NCBI RefSeq assembly: GCF_003050835.1
Contig: NZ_QAOJ01000002.1
Span: 310,001-374,000 of the forward strand
Source: Pseudomonas sp. GV071
Lineage (GTDB): Bacteria; Pseudomonadota; Gammaproteobacteria; Pseudomonadales; Pseudomonadaceae
DNA: 64,000 nucleotides
Reading direction: 5' to 3'
Numbering within the stretch: position 1 is the stretch's first letter; the number at the start of each line of letters is the position of its first letter. Below the pieces are notes generated by a model that worked only from the letters and a program-made list of their open reading frames with translations, was not told the origin of the DNA and searched no databases. The position numbers and the translations under genes are program-made. Below, piece by piece: positions 23,972 through 33,071 of this stretch.

Positions 23972-25282
23972 ATGCAACTCGCTCGTTTACTGCCCTTTAC
24001 CCTGCTCGCCGTCGCGTGCAGCAGCTGTGCCGAAACCGCCTCGCAACCGACCGCCGTCGGCTTCGGCCCCAACCCGCAATTGCCCGCACCGGAATCCAGC
24101 CTGGTACCCACCGTTAATGTCGCCAAGGCCATCGGCTGGCCGGCCGGGGCCAAACCCGTGGCCGCTGCTGGCACTCAGGTAAATGCCTTTGCCGAGGGTC
24201 TCGACCATCCACGCTGGCTGTACGTACTCCCCAACGGCGACGTGCTAGTGGCCGAAAGCAACACGCCACCGCCGGAGCAAGACCCAGGCTTCAGCATCAA
24301 GAACTTCGTGGCCGGCAAGATCATGGAAAAGGCCGGCGCCGGTGTACCCAGCGCCAACCGCATCACGCTGCTGCGCGATGCCGACCATGACGGTGTGGCG
24401 GAAATCAAAACCGCCTTTCTGGAAAACCTGCATTCGCCGTTCGGCATGACCCTGGTCGGCAACGACCTGTATATCGCCAACGCCAATGCCCTGGTGCGGG
24501 TGCCTTACGTCAGCGGGCAAACCCAGATCAGCGAGCCGCCGACCCAGGTCACCGCCCTGCCCGCCGGGCTGAACCACCACTGGACCAAGAACGTCATCGC
24601 CAGCGCGGATGGCAAGAAGCTGTATGTCACCGTCGGCTCCAACAGCAACGTCGGTGAAAACGGCCTGGAGATGGAAGAAGGCCGCGCGGCCATCTGGGAG
24701 GTGAACCCGGTCACTGGCGACAAACGCCTGTTCGCCACCGGTCTGCGCAATCCCAATGGCCTGGCCTGGGAGCCGAGCACCGGCAAGCTGTGGACCGCGG
24801 TGAATGAGCGCGATGAGCTGGGCAACGACCTGGTGCCCGACTACATCACCTCGGTGCAGGACGGCGGCTTCTATGGCTGGCCCTACAGCTATTACGGCCA
24901 GCATGTGGATGAGCGGGTAAAACCGCAGAAACCGGAACTGGTTGCCAAGGCCCTGGTGCCGGATTACGCGCTGGGCGCTCACACCGCGTCACTGGGCATC
25001 GTGTTTGGTGAGAAAAGTGCGCTGCCGGAACGCAAGGATGGGCTCTTTGTGGCCCAGCACGGTTCCTGGAACCGCGACCCACGCGCCGGCTACAAAGTGA
25101 TTTTTGTGCCGTTCAGCGCCGGCAAACCCAACGGCCAACCACTGGATGTACTGACCGGTTTCCTCAACGCCGAGGGCGAAGCCCAGGGCCGCCCCGTGGA
25201 TGTCATCAACGACAAACAGGGCGCCCTGTTGGTGACCGACGATGTCGGCAATAAAGTCTGGCGGGTCAGCGCTTCGAAGTAA
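23972..25282 (+). CDS. PQQ-dependent sugar dehydrogenase / sorbosone-dehydrogenase-like lipoprotein
   Basis: A 436-residue exported protein. The N-terminus [12 protein letters not shown] has a lipobox-like cysteine, suggesting an outer-membrane or periplasmic lipoprotein. The body is a six-bladed beta-propeller of the GDH/sorbosone dehydrogenase family ([47 protein letters not shown]). Relatives oxidise sugars with PQQ; individual residues that bind PQQ cannot be judged by eye. The ATG at 23972 was chosen for its GGAG site; an earlier in-frame ATG would remove the signal peptide context. Its last 17 bases overlap the convergent MFS gene. Confidence 0.82.
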   Translation: MQLARLLPFTLLAVACSSCAETASQPTAVGFGPNPQLPAPESSLVPTVNVAKAIGWPAGAKPVAAAGTQVNAFAEGLDHPRWLYVLPNGDVLVAESNTPPPEQDPGFSIKNFVAGKIMEKAGAGVPSANRITLLRDADHDGVAEIKTAFLENLHSPFGMTLVGNDLYIANANALVRVPYVSGQTQISEPPTQVTALPAGLNHHWTKNVIASADGKKLYVTVGSNSNVGENGLEMEEGRAAIWEVNPVTGDKRLFATGLRNPNGLAWEPSTGKLWTAVNERDELGNDLVPDYITSVQDGGFYGWPYSYYGQHVDERVKPQKPELVAKALVPDYALGAHTASLGIVFGEKSALPERKDGLFVAQHGSWNRDPRAGYKVIFVPFSAGKPNGQPLDVLTGFLNAEGEAQGRPVDVINDKQGALLVTDDVGNKVWRVSASK

Positions 25283-26555
25283 GCAGGTACAGGCCCACAC
25301 AGAAACCCAGGCCGCACAGCGCGGCGACGTAGTAGGCCGGCCCGAGCGGGTCGGCCTTCAACAGCAGGGTCACCATCATCGGTGTCAGCCCGCCGAAAAT
25401 CGCGTAGGCCAGGTTGTAGGAGAACGACAACCCGGAAAAACGCACCACCGGCGGGAAGGCATTGACCATCACGAACGGCACGGCACCTATCATGCCGACA
25501 AACAAACCGGTCAGGGCGTACAGCGGGAATAGCCACTCGGGGTGGGCACTGATGCGGGTGTAGAAAGTCCAGGAGCTGGCCAGCAGCAACAGGCTGCCGA
25601 CGATGAACACCTTGCCAGCGCCGAAACGGTCGGCCAGCGCGCCAGCACCGACACAACCCAGACTGAGGAATACGATCGCCAGGCTGTTGGCCTGCAGCGC
25701 CGTGGCCGCATTGAAACCGTAGACGGTTTGCAGCAGGGTCGGGGTCATCAGAATGACCACGATGATGCCGGCCGACAGCACCCAGGTGAGCAGCATCGAC
25801 AGCAGAATCGCGCCGCGGTGGTCGCGTACCACGGCCTTCAACGGCACCTCGTCTGCCAGCGCCTTGCGCTGTTGCAGCTCGGCGAACACTGGCGTTTCGT
25901 GCAGCCAGCGACGCAGGTACACCGACAGCAAACCAAACACCCCACCCAGCAGGAATGGGCCGCGCCAGCCGTAGGCCAGCAGCTCTTCGGGGGTGAACAG
26001 ACTGTTGAACAGGGTGGCCACCAGCGAGCCGAGCAGAATGCCGGCGGTCAGGCCCGAGGTCAGGGTGCCGCAGGCGTACCCGACGTGCCGTGGCGGCACA
26101 TGCTCCGCCACGAATACCCACGCGCCCGGCACTTCACCACCAATCGCCGCACCCTGGATCACCCGCAATACCAACAGGGCAATCGGCGCCCAGATGCCGA
26201 TTTGTGCGTAAGTGGGCAGCAAGCCCATCAGCAGGGTCGGCACCGCCATCATGAAAATGCTCAAGGTGAACATCTTCTTGCGCCCCAGCAGGTCGCCGAA
26301 GTGGGCCATCACGATGCCGCCCAAGGGCCGCGCCAGGTAGCCGGCGGCGAAGATCCCGAAGGTCTGCATCTGGCGCAGCCACTCGGGCATTTCCGCCGGG
26401 AAGAACAGCTTGCCGACCACTGCCGCGAAGAACACGAAAATGATGAAGTCGTAAAACTCCAGCGCTCCGCCCAAAGCAGACAACGACAGGGTTTTGTAAT
26501 CGCTGCGGGTCAGCGGACGGGTAACAGGCGTGGTGGGCATGGCAGCGGTGGACAT
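25266..26555 (-). CDS. MFS transporter of the metabolite:H+ symporter (MHS) type
   Basis: A 429-residue membrane protein with twelve predicted helices. It has the hallmarks of the ProP/KgtP/ShiA-like MHS group: [16 protein letters not shown] in helix 1, [20 protein letters not shown] in the helix 2-3 loop, and [21 protein letters not shown] in helices 4-5. These import organic acids, osmolytes or aromatic acids with protons; substrate unknown. I chose the ATG at 26553-26555; ATG 26538-26540 is an alternative. Its 3' end overlaps the convergent dehydrogenase gene by 17 bp. Confidence 0.88.
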   Translation of the reverse strand: MSTAAMPTTPVTRPLTRSDYKTLSLSALGGALEFYDFIIFVFFAAVVGKLFFPAEMPEWLRQMQTFGIFAAGYLARPLGGIVMAHFGDLLGRKKMFTLSIFMMAVPTLLMGLLPTYAQIGIWAPIALLVLRVIQGAAIGGEVPGAWVFVAEHVPPRHVGYACGTLTSGLTAGILLGSLVATLFNSLFTPEELLAYGWRGPFLLGGVFGLLSVYLRRWLHETPVFAELQQRKALADEVPLKAVVRDHRGAILLSMLLTWVLSAGIIVVILMTPTLLQTVYGFNAATALQANSLAIVFLSLGCVGAGALADRFGAGKVFIVGSLLLLASSWTFYTRISAHPEWLFPLYALTGLFVGMIGAVPFVMVNAFPPVVRFSGLSFSYNLAYAIFGGLTPMMVTLLLKADPLGPAYYVAALCGLGFCVGLYLLTSKR

Positions 26556-26856
26556 AAAAAAGGGCTTCTCATCGGCTGAAAGCGCAGCCACAGGGGGCTC
26601 GAGCCCCGCGCGACAGGGGCGCACGATAGCAAATTGCGACGAAACGACACAGCAATGTCACGTTCCCGGTCAAATGTAAGACTGTGTAGTCGTGCTCGGC
26701 CCGAAGCCTATATATACTGCGCCGTGTCTGCGTCTGGCCCCGGCTAGAGCGGCCGGGTCTTCTGCGAACCCAACTTGCGGCCTGTTAGCCGAGTGAGCAG
26801 TCAAGCCCGAGACTGACCACAACCAATAAGAGTGACGGGTAAGAGGCACCCTAGGC
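26556..26856. promoter_or_regulatory. Gene-free region with probable promoter and long leader of the thioesterase gene
   Basis: About 300 bp without a gene. TATATATACT at 26709-26718 is a good extended -10 sequence, with only a poor -35. If used, it would give a leader of about 130 nt before the thioesterase ATG, containing a GC-rich hairpin (CCCCGGC...GGCCGGG near 26738-26758). No known riboswitch motif was recognised. Confidence 0.4.
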
Positions 26857-27255
26857 ATGATCGAACTCGAACAAGAAGACCCAACGCCGCAGGGCGATCT
26901 GGCGCTGCAAATCACCGCGCTCCCCCGCGAAACCAACGGCTTCGGCGATATCTACGGCGGCTGGCTGGTGTCGCAGATGGACCTCGCCGGCACCGCCATG
27001 GCCAGCAAGGTCGCAGGCGGACGCGTGTCCACCGTCGCCATCGACCGTATGGCCTTCCTGGTTCCGGTCGCCGTCGGCGCCCAGCTCTCGTTCTATAGCC
27101 AGACCCTGGAAATCGGCCGCAGCTCGATCCAGATGCTGGTGGAAGTGTGGAGCGATGACCCGCTCTCCAGCGAATGGCGCAAGGTCACCGAAGCGGTATT
27201 CGTATTTGTTGCCATTGATGGCAGCGGCCGCACCCGCCCCGTCCCGCGCCGCTAA
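26857..27255 (+). CDS. Acyl-CoA thioesterase, YciA-type hotdog fold
   Basis: A 132-residue hotdog-fold protein with the characteristic N-GFGDIYGGWLVSQMDLAG block (N27, D31, G34-G35) that shapes the active site, and a conserved VAIDRMAFLVPV core. YciA-type enzymes hydrolyse a broad range of acyl-CoAs in the cytoplasm, recycling coenzyme A. It is followed after 23 bp by the mutarotase gene, so the two may share a transcript. Confidence 0.9.
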   Translation: MIELEQEDPTPQGDLALQITALPRETNGFGDIYGGWLVSQMDLAGTAMASKVAGGRVSTVAIDRMAFLVPVAVGAQLSFYSQTLEIGRSSIQMLVEVWSDDPLSSEWRKVTEAVFVFVAIDGSGRTRPVPRR

Positions 27256-27278
27256 ATTTCCCCACGGAGCCCCGCCCT

Positions 27279-28175
27279 ATGCCCAGCACCGCCCCACAAG
27301 TCGAACGTGTCGAGTTGGATGAACTGGTGTGCTGGCGCATTCGCACCGCACAGGCGGAATTGCTGGTGGCGCAACAGGGTGCGCAGGTGCTGCGTTATCA
27401 ACCCCATGGGCAACAGCCAATCATCTGGCTGAGCGAGCAAGCCGCGTATAAAAAAGGCCAATCGGTGCGCGGTGGCGTGCCGGTGTGCTGGCCGTGGTTT
27501 GGCGACCTGGCGCGCAACCCCGAAACGATTCAGCAGCTACACGCCGGTGGCGCCGCGCCGGCTCACGGCCCGGTACGGGGCCTGGACTGGCAGCTGCAGG
27601 GCATCGACCAGGACGACGAGGGCGTCAACCTGCGCTTCTCCTTCCCAACCAGCGCGCTGGCCACCTTGCCCAAGGGCGTCGAGCTGAGCTTCGACGTGCG
27701 CCTGGACCAGCGCTTGAGCCTGAGCCTCACCACCCGCAACGCCGGCAGCCAGCCACTGGTGCTGAGCCAGGCGCTGCACACCTATTTTGCCGTCGCGGAC
27801 ATTCACCAGACCCGCATCGAAGGCCTCGAACAAACGCGCTATATCGAAACCCTGGAAGACTGGCAGCAGCGCCAGCAGCAGGGAGCAGTGACGTTCACAG
27901 GCGAAACCGACCGCATCTACCTGGACGTGCCGGCCGCGCTGAGCATTGTCGACCCGCTCTGGCAGCGGCGCATTCACCTGGCCAGCAGCGGCTCGCATTC
28001 GGCAGTGGTGTGGAACCCGTGGATCGCCAAGGCCCAACGCCTCAGCCAGTTTGCTGACGATGCCTGGCCGGGCATGCTGTGCATCGAAACCGCCAACGTG
28101 ATGGACGATATCGTCAGCCTCGCACCGGGTGAGCAGCACAGCATGGCCGTTACGCTGTGGGCGGAGCCGCTGTAG
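27279..28175 (+). CDS. D-hexose-6-phosphate mutarotase family protein
   Basis: A 298-residue aldose-epimerase-fold enzyme of the YeaD type: IIWLSEQAAYKKGQSVRGGV (substrate-phosphate region), CWPWFGD, AHGPVRGLDW (catalytic histidine H in AHG), LHTYFAVADI, and FTGETDRIYLD. It should interconvert alpha and beta anomers of glucose-6-phosphate-like sugars. GGAG precedes the ATG. It is probably cotranscribed with the thioesterase gene. Confidence 0.9.
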   Translation: MPSTAPQVERVELDELVCWRIRTAQAELLVAQQGAQVLRYQPHGQQPIIWLSEQAAYKKGQSVRGGVPVCWPWFGDLARNPETIQQLHAGGAAPAHGPVRGLDWQLQGIDQDDEGVNLRFSFPTSALATLPKGVELSFDVRLDQRLSLSLTTRNAGSQPLVLSQALHTYFAVADIHQTRIEGLEQTRYIETLEDWQQRQQQGAVTFTGETDRIYLDVPAALSIVDPLWQRRIHLASSGSHSAVVWNPWIAKAQRLSQFADDAWPGMLCIETANVMDDIVSLAPGEQHSMAVTLWAEPL

Positions 28176-28193
28176 CAAGGGCGGGAAATCTCT

Positions 28194-28217
28194 CGAGGCT
28201 GAAGCCTCTCCCACACG
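28194..28217. repeat. Single REP-type half element
   Basis: CGAGGCTGAAGCCTCTCCCACACG just after the mutarotase gene matches the sequence of the REP unit at 52730-52753 in nearly every base. No facing partner is present. Confidence 0.65.
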
Positions 28218-28293
28218 AGCAGCACTGGCCCCTTGCCAATAACCCGGCGCTGTATTGCAATGCGCCATCACTCGAATCGCAGTGTTCGGCGCC

Positions 28294-29343
28294 ATGCTCA
28301 TAAAATTCAGCGTTTCCGCTGGCAAGAACGGCCTGGAAGAAACCGGCAAGCGCTCCCTTATGCGCCTGATTCTGGTCAGCACCGGCGTGGTGCTCAGCAG
28401 CTTCAGCATCCTGCAGATTCTTGCCGGTAACCCGCTGACCGCCACGTTTGAACTGCTCGCCAGTGCGGTGCTGGTATGGGGTGGCTGGAAGATCGTCAGC
28501 GTGCGTAATCTGACGCCGTGGATCTACCTGTACCTGATCCCGACCTTCTGTTTTCTGCTGTACATCATCGTCATGCCCGCCGCCTCCACCACGGCCTATG
28601 TGTGGATTTACATCATTCCGCTGCTGTCGTACCTGCTGCTCGGGCGCATCCGCGGCTTTCTGCTGACCATGCCGTTCGCCCTGGCGGCCATCGTCCTGTA
28701 CTTCGACAAGTTCCCGTTACCCAGCCACTCCGCCGGCATGATCGATGTGCTCAATGCGGTGCTCTGCGGGGTGATGATCATCATCTTCGTGCACCTCTAC
28801 GAAGCCCGCCGCGCGGCAGCCTATGACGAACTGGCGCGCCAGGCGCAGACCGACGCGCTGACCGGGGTGGCCAGCCGCGGCAGTTTCCAGCAGGCGCTGG
28901 AGCGCAGCATTCAGGAGGCCGAACGCAGCAATGTGCCGCTGGTGTTGGTGATCATGGACGTCGACCACTTCAAGCGGGTCAACGACCGCTGGGGCCACGA
29001 TGCCGGTGACCAGGCCCTGCAACATATCTGCGAGGGCCTGCTGCTGCGGCTGCGGGTGACGGACAGCCTGGGCCGCCTGGGCGGTGAAGAGTTCGGCCTG
29101 ATCCTGCGCAACACCGACCTGGCCGCCGCCACGCCATTGGTGGAAACCTTGCGCCAACAGATCGCCGGCAATCCGCTGCTGTATGGCGAACAGAGCATTG
29201 CCCTATCGGCCACCTTCGGCCTGGCCCAGTGGCCGGCCGATGGCCACAGCGCCAGCGAGCTGTACCGCTGCGCCGACCAGCGCTTGTACCGCGGTAAAGA
29301 GCTGGGACGTAATCAACTGGTGCTGAGCAGCACCGTTCCGTAG
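28294..29343 (+). CDS. Membrane-anchored diguanylate cyclase
   Basis: About 349 residues: four to six transmembrane helices (residues about 22-175) and a C-terminal GGDEF domain with DALTGVASRGSF, VIMDVDHFKRVNDRWGHDAGD and the active-site motif GGEEF. An RxxD inhibitory site (RVTD) sits five residues before GGEEF. It should synthesise cyclic-di-GMP. No strong ribosome-binding site is visible: the ATG at 28294 was chosen because it opens directly before the membrane domain, while an in-frame ATG at 28255 is possible. Confidence 0.9.
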   Translation: MLIKFSVSAGKNGLEETGKRSLMRLILVSTGVVLSSFSILQILAGNPLTATFELLASAVLVWGGWKIVSVRNLTPWIYLYLIPTFCFLLYIIVMPAASTTAYVWIYIIPLLSYLLLGRIRGFLLTMPFALAAIVLYFDKFPLPSHSAGMIDVLNAVLCGVMIIIFVHLYEARRAAAYDELARQAQTDALTGVASRGSFQQALERSIQEAERSNVPLVLVIMDVDHFKRVNDRWGHDAGDQALQHICEGLLLRLRVTDSLGRLGGEEFGLILRNTDLAAATPLVETLRQQIAGNPLLYGEQSIALSATFGLAQWPADGHSASELYRCADQRLYRGKELGRNQLVLSSTVP

Positions 29344-29356
29344 GGCGCTGTTGCTC

Positions 29357-30277
29357 CTAGCCCAACGCGGTATCGAGAAACATCATCACGGCAAAACCTG
29401 CCATCAGCCCGAGGGTCGCGGGCGTCTGGTGGCCATTGCGGTGGGTTTCCGGGATCACTTCGTGGGACACCACAAAGATCATCGCCCCCGCCGCCAGGCC
29501 CATGCTGATCGGGTAGGCCAGGGCAAAGCCGCTGGACACGCCAATGCCGATCAACGCCCCGAGCGGCTCCATGGCCCCGCTGAGAATCGCCAGCACCGCC
29601 GCTTTTACCGACGACATGCCGGTAGCACGCAGGGCCATGGCCACGGCCAGGCCTTCGGGAATGTCCTGGATGGCGATGGCGGTGGTCAGCGGCAGGCCGA
29701 CATTCATGTCGCCGCCCGCGAAGCTCACGCCAATGGCCATGCCTTCGGGAATGTTGTGCAGGGTCACGGCCAGCACGAACAGCCAGACACGGTTGATGCG
29801 CTCGGCCTCCGGGCCGCAGGGGCCGGTGCTGTCGTGTTCATGGGGAGTGAAGCGGTCGAGGCCAAGCATCAGCAGCACGCCGAGGCCCAGGCCGACCACC
29901 ACGGTCAGCGCGGCCATCGGGCCGTTGCCGGTGATCTCTTTGGCGGCGGCCAGGCCCGGCAGAATCAGCGAGAAGGAGCTGGCGGCGAGCATCATGCCGG
30001 CGGCGAAACCGAGCATGGTGTCTTGCGTGCGCGCTTTGATGGAACCGAGGGTCAGGGCGAAAACAGCGCCCGCTGCCGTGGCCCCAAAACCGGCCAAACC
30101 ACCGAGCAAGGCGTAGCTCAAGTGGCCGGAGCCGTCGCCTTGAAAGGCGTTATAGATACTGATCACCACCAGCACCAAAACGGCCAGGCCGGCGGCGGCA
30201 AAACCCAGGGTGGTGTACGGGTGGCTGTGGGCCTGGTTAACCCAGGCGTTGCGCATGGCATTCAGCGAAGTCGGCAT
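29357..30277 (-). CDS. ZIP family metal transporter
   Basis: A 306-residue membrane protein with eight predicted helices. The signature HNIPEGMAIG in helix 4 and IQDIPEGLAVAMALR in helix 5 supply the metal-binding site of ZIP transporters, and a cytosolic loop has HEHDSTG, a short histidine-containing segment. It likely imports zinc or another divalent metal. The ATG at 30275-30277 is preferred over an upstream TTG; an ATG at 30254-30256 is another option. It converges on the diguanylate cyclase gene with a 13-bp gap. Confidence 0.9.
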   Translation of the reverse strand: MPTSLNAMRNAWVNQAHSHPYTTLGFAAAGLAVLVLVVISIYNAFQGDGSGHLSYALLGGLAGFGATAAGAVFALTLGSIKARTQDTMLGFAAGMMLAASSFSLILPGLAAAKEITGNGPMAALTVVVGLGLGVLLMLGLDRFTPHEHDSTGPCGPEAERINRVWLFVLAVTLHNIPEGMAIGVSFAGGDMNVGLPLTTAIAIQDIPEGLAVAMALRATGMSSVKAAVLAILSGAMEPLGALIGIGVSSGFALAYPISMGLAAGAMIFVVSHEVIPETHRNGHQTPATLGLMAGFAVMMFLDTALG

Positions 30278-30388
30278 AGCGGCAACCAGGGGCAAGTGGA
30301 CTGGTCGCCAGATTAAAAGCTATCGCCGGCTTATGGCCATAAGAAAAAATCTATTACGGTGCTAATGCTTTGCCGCTGGAAGGCGAGC

Positions 30389-30919
30389 CTACAGGTCCGC
30401 TTCCGTCACCTTGCGCACGTTACTGGCATCCAGCGCGTAGGCAGCATCGGCCAGGTCATTGCTGACCTTTTCCACCTTCAGCGTGCCGGTTACCCACAGC
30501 GGGTTGTAGATATCGTCGAGCTTCAAGCCCTTGGGGTAGCGCACCAGCACCATCTGGTTGGGTGGTGGTGGCGGCACGTGGATGCAGGCGCCCGGGTAGG
30601 GGACCAGGAAGAACAGGGTGCTGCGGCCCTTGCCATCGGTTTCCAACGGCACCGGGTAACCGCCGATACGGATGGCCTTGTTGTTCATGGCCGCCACGGT
30701 CTTGGTCGAATACATCACCGCGGGCAGACCTTTCTCCTGCTTCAAGCCACCTTTGCTGTTAAACGTGCCGTCGCCTTCGGGCGTGTTGTGGCTGATCTCC
30801 GGCATGTCTTCCAAGGCCTTCTGATCGGACTTGGGCATCAGCGATAACCAATCGGTTTCCGGGAGCTGCGCGTGGGCAAAACCACTGAGTAACAGCAGGC
30901 TGAACAGTAAGCGGCGCAT
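30389..30919 (-). CDS. DUF3299 periplasmic protein
   Basis: A 176-residue exported protein with a short signal peptide (LLFSLLLLSGFAHA) and the DUF3299 hallmark segment VPYPGACIHVPPPPPNQMV, with a cysteine and histidine next to a proline run. Family members often stand near metal or copper handling genes and the C-x-H may bind a metal, but the function is not established. It lies between a ZIP transporter and a TauE/SafE-type exporter. Confidence 0.85.
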   Translation of the reverse strand: MRRLLFSLLLLSGFAHAQLPETDWLSLMPKSDQKALEDMPEISHNTPEGDGTFNSKGGLKQEKGLPAVMYSTKTVAAMNNKAIRIGGYPVPLETDGKGRSTLFFLVPYPGACIHVPPPPPNQMVLVRYPKGLKLDDIYNPLWVTGTLKVEKVSNDLADAAYALDASNVRKVTEADL

Positions 30920-30956
30920 GGACAAACTCGGGCGGGGGAGAAAGCCGGCGAGTCTA

Positions 30957-31721
30957 TCAGCCGGCTATAAGCAGGTGCAGGCCCAGAAGTCCCAAGCCGA
31001 TAAAGAACACCCGCTTGAACACCACGGCGCTGATGATCTGCCGCAACCATTGGCCCAACAGCATGCCGGCCAGGGCGGGCAATAACGCCAGGAACGAAGC
31101 CCCCAGCTCAGCGTTGCCGACGGCACCACGCCAAAACAGCCCGGCGCCCAATGCCAGGGTCGAGACCGTGAACGACAGGCCCAGCGCCTGCACCAGCTCG
31201 TTACGCTGCAAACCCAGCGCCTGCAGATAGGGCACGGCAGGAATCACAAAGACCCCGGTGGCGGCCGTGACCATGCCGGTCAGCAGTCCACACAGCGGCC
31301 CGAGCCAGTGCTCCCAGCCAGCAGGCATACGCAGCGGCGGCAACAGCAAGCCGCTCAAGGCATACAGCAGCAGGGCGGCGCCGAGCGCGCGGGTCATTGA
31401 ATGGCCAGCGCCCAACCCCAGCCACCAGGTGCCAAGCCCGGTACCCAGCACAATCAACACCAGCATCGGCCACAGGCGCCTCACCAACGCCCGCAGCGCA
31501 CCGCCAAAGGCCAGTTGCCAGAGGTTGGTGACGGTGCTCGGCACCAGCAGCAGCGCCGCTGCCTGTGGTGGCAACATAGCCAGACCCAGCAGCCCCATGG
31601 ACACCGTCGGCAAGCCGAGGCCGATCACGCCCTTGACCGTACCGGCCAGCAAGAACGTCAAGAGCACCAGCAGCGACAAGCTGAAGCCGAGGTGTTGATA
31701 GAAATCGAGGTAACTGTTCAT
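30957..31721 (-). CDS. TauE/SafE family sulfite/anion exporter-like protein
   Basis: A 254-residue membrane protein with about eight hydrophobic segments and the TauE/SafE openings AGTVKGVIGLGLPTVSMGLL and, in the second half, GLLTGMVTAATGVFVIPAVP, the internal repeat of the family. Members export sulfite, sulfoacetate or other organic anions. The reading frame stays open far upstream, but that extension runs antisense through the neighbouring LysR gene and is rejected. The divergent LysR regulator probably controls it. Confidence 0.88.
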   Translation of the reverse strand: MNSYLDFYQHLGFSLSLLVLLTFLLAGTVKGVIGLGLPTVSMGLLGLAMLPPQAAALLLVPSTVTNLWQLAFGGALRALVRRLWPMLVLIVLGTGLGTWWLGLGAGHSMTRALGAALLLYALSGLLLPPLRMPAGWEHWLGPLCGLLTGMVTAATGVFVIPAVPYLQALGLQRNELVQALGLSFTVSTLALGAGLFWRGAVGNAELGASFLALLPALAGMLLGQWLRQIISAVVFKRVFFIGLGLLGLHLLIAG

Positions 31722-31817
31722 GGCGCCATGCTGCCCCTGAGCAAGGCGGCTGAAAATCTGCCAGTTGCGTAGCCAGCCTCTGGCATAGACTGAGGCATGA
31801 CGTTCTGGGGAAACACC

Positions 31818-32702
31818 ATGCACTTCGATCTGATCGACCTGCGCCTGTTCGTGCGCATTCTCGAAGCGGGCAACATCACCGCTGGCGCCAGCCGCTGCCA
31901 CCTGTCTCTGGCGTCGGCCAGTGCGCGCATCCGGGCCATGGAAGGCTCGTTGGGTACACCGCTGCTCGCGCGCAATCGACGCGGCGTCAACGCGACAGCC
32001 GCCGGCAATGCGTTGGCCCGCCACGGGCGGCTGATTCTGCAGCAGGTTGAACACCTGCAGTTCGACCTCGCCGACTACGCCAAGGGCTTCAAGGGCCAGG
32101 TACGCCTGCTGTGCAATACCACCGCGCTGAGCGAATACCTGCCGGAAGTGCTGGCCGACTTTCTCGCCAGCCACCCGCATATCGATATCGACCTGCAAGA
32201 GCAGCCGAGCCTGCGCATCCTCCACGGCATCCGTCAGGGCGCGGCCGATATCGGCATCATCTCCGACGCCGTAGACAGCAGTGGCCTGCAAACCCGACCG
32301 TTTCGTGATGACCCGCTGGCGCTGGTGCTGCCGTTGAATCATCCGTTGGCGCAGCACCGCGAAGTGCACTTCGCGGCCACGCTGGAACATGAGTTCGTCG
32401 GCCTGGCGCTGAACAGTGCTTTGGCAATCTACCTGGAGGAACAGGCACTGCACGCCGGCGCTCGCCTGCGCATTCGGGTGCGGGCGGAAAGTTTCGATGG
32501 GGTATTGCGCATGGTGGCGCGCGGTGCCGGCCTGGGCGTGGTGCCGCAGGCGGCGATTGAGCGTTGGCAGGGCGCGACCGGCTTTGCCAGCGTGGCATTG
32601 AGCGACCCGTGGGCACAGCGCAAGCTGCTGCTGTGCGCCACGGATTTCACCGCTTTGCCGGGCTACGCCCAGGCGTTGCTGGAGGCGCTTACTTCTTCTT
32701 GA
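31818..32702 (+). CDS. LysR family transcriptional regulator
   Basis: A 294-residue LysR regulator: N-terminal winged helix (FDLIDLRLFVRILEAGNITAGAS, with HLSLASASARIRAME as recognition region), then a LysR substrate-binding domain (QVRLLCNTTALSEYLPEVL). It is divergent from the TauE-like gene with a 96-bp gap, the standard arrangement for a LysR regulator and its target. The inducer is unknown. Its last 14 bases overlap the convergent GlsB gene. Confidence 0.92.
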   Translation: MHFDLIDLRLFVRILEAGNITAGASRCHLSLASASARIRAMEGSLGTPLLARNRRGVNATAAGNALARHGRLILQQVEHLQFDLADYAKGFKGQVRLLCNTTALSEYLPEVLADFLASHPHIDIDLQEQPSLRILHGIRQGAADIGIISDAVDSSGLQTRPFRDDPLALVLPLNHPLAQHREVHFAATLEHEFVGLALNSALAIYLEEQALHAGARLRIRVRAESFDGVLRMVARGAGLGVVPQAAIERWQGATGFASVALSDPWAQRKLLLCATDFTALPGYAQALLEALTSS

Positions 32703-32934
32703 TCAGGCCGTAGATCACCAGCAGCACAATGGCGCCAACCACCGCACCAACAAACCCTGCGCCCTCGCCAGCCTGATAAAGGCCCAAGGCCTGGCCGCCA
32801 TAGGTGGCCGCCAGCGAACCGGCGATGCCCAGCAGGATGGTCATGATCCAGCCCATGCTGTCGTCGCCCGGTTTCAAAAAGCGCGCAACCAGGCCCGCCA
32901 GAAAGCCGATAAAAATGGTGCCGATAATGCCCAT
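32689..32934 (-). CDS. GlsB/YeaQ/YmgE family stress-response membrane protein
   Basis: An 81-residue, three-helix membrane protein of the transglycosylase-associated family (GIIGTIFIGFLAGLVARFLKPG, GWIMTILLGIAGSLA, ending in IKKK). GAGAGGA six bases before ATG 32932-32934 supports the start. Such proteins are induced by general stress; the mechanism is unknown. It converges and overlaps with the LysR gene by 14 bp. Confidence 0.92.
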   Translation of the reverse strand: MGIIGTIFIGFLAGLVARFLKPGDDSMGWIMTILLGIAGSLAATYGGQALGLYQAGEGAGFVGAVVGAIVLLVIYGLIKKK

Positions 32935-33071
32935 GGGAAATCCTCTCTGAATGACAGGTGCCGACGCTGGCACCCTGAGATCAGAGAGTAGTGGGCGGGG
33001 GAGGTTCCATCTTTGAACAGCAGCGTTCGATCCGAAACTCTGGAATCGCGAGCTGGAAAACCGCTTACTAA

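Noticed and set aside
30957..32453. A 498-codon frame fusing the TauE-like protein to an N-terminal extension
   Set aside because: The extension runs antisense through the LysR gene and has low-complexity shadow composition. The TauE-like protein starts naturally at 31721.
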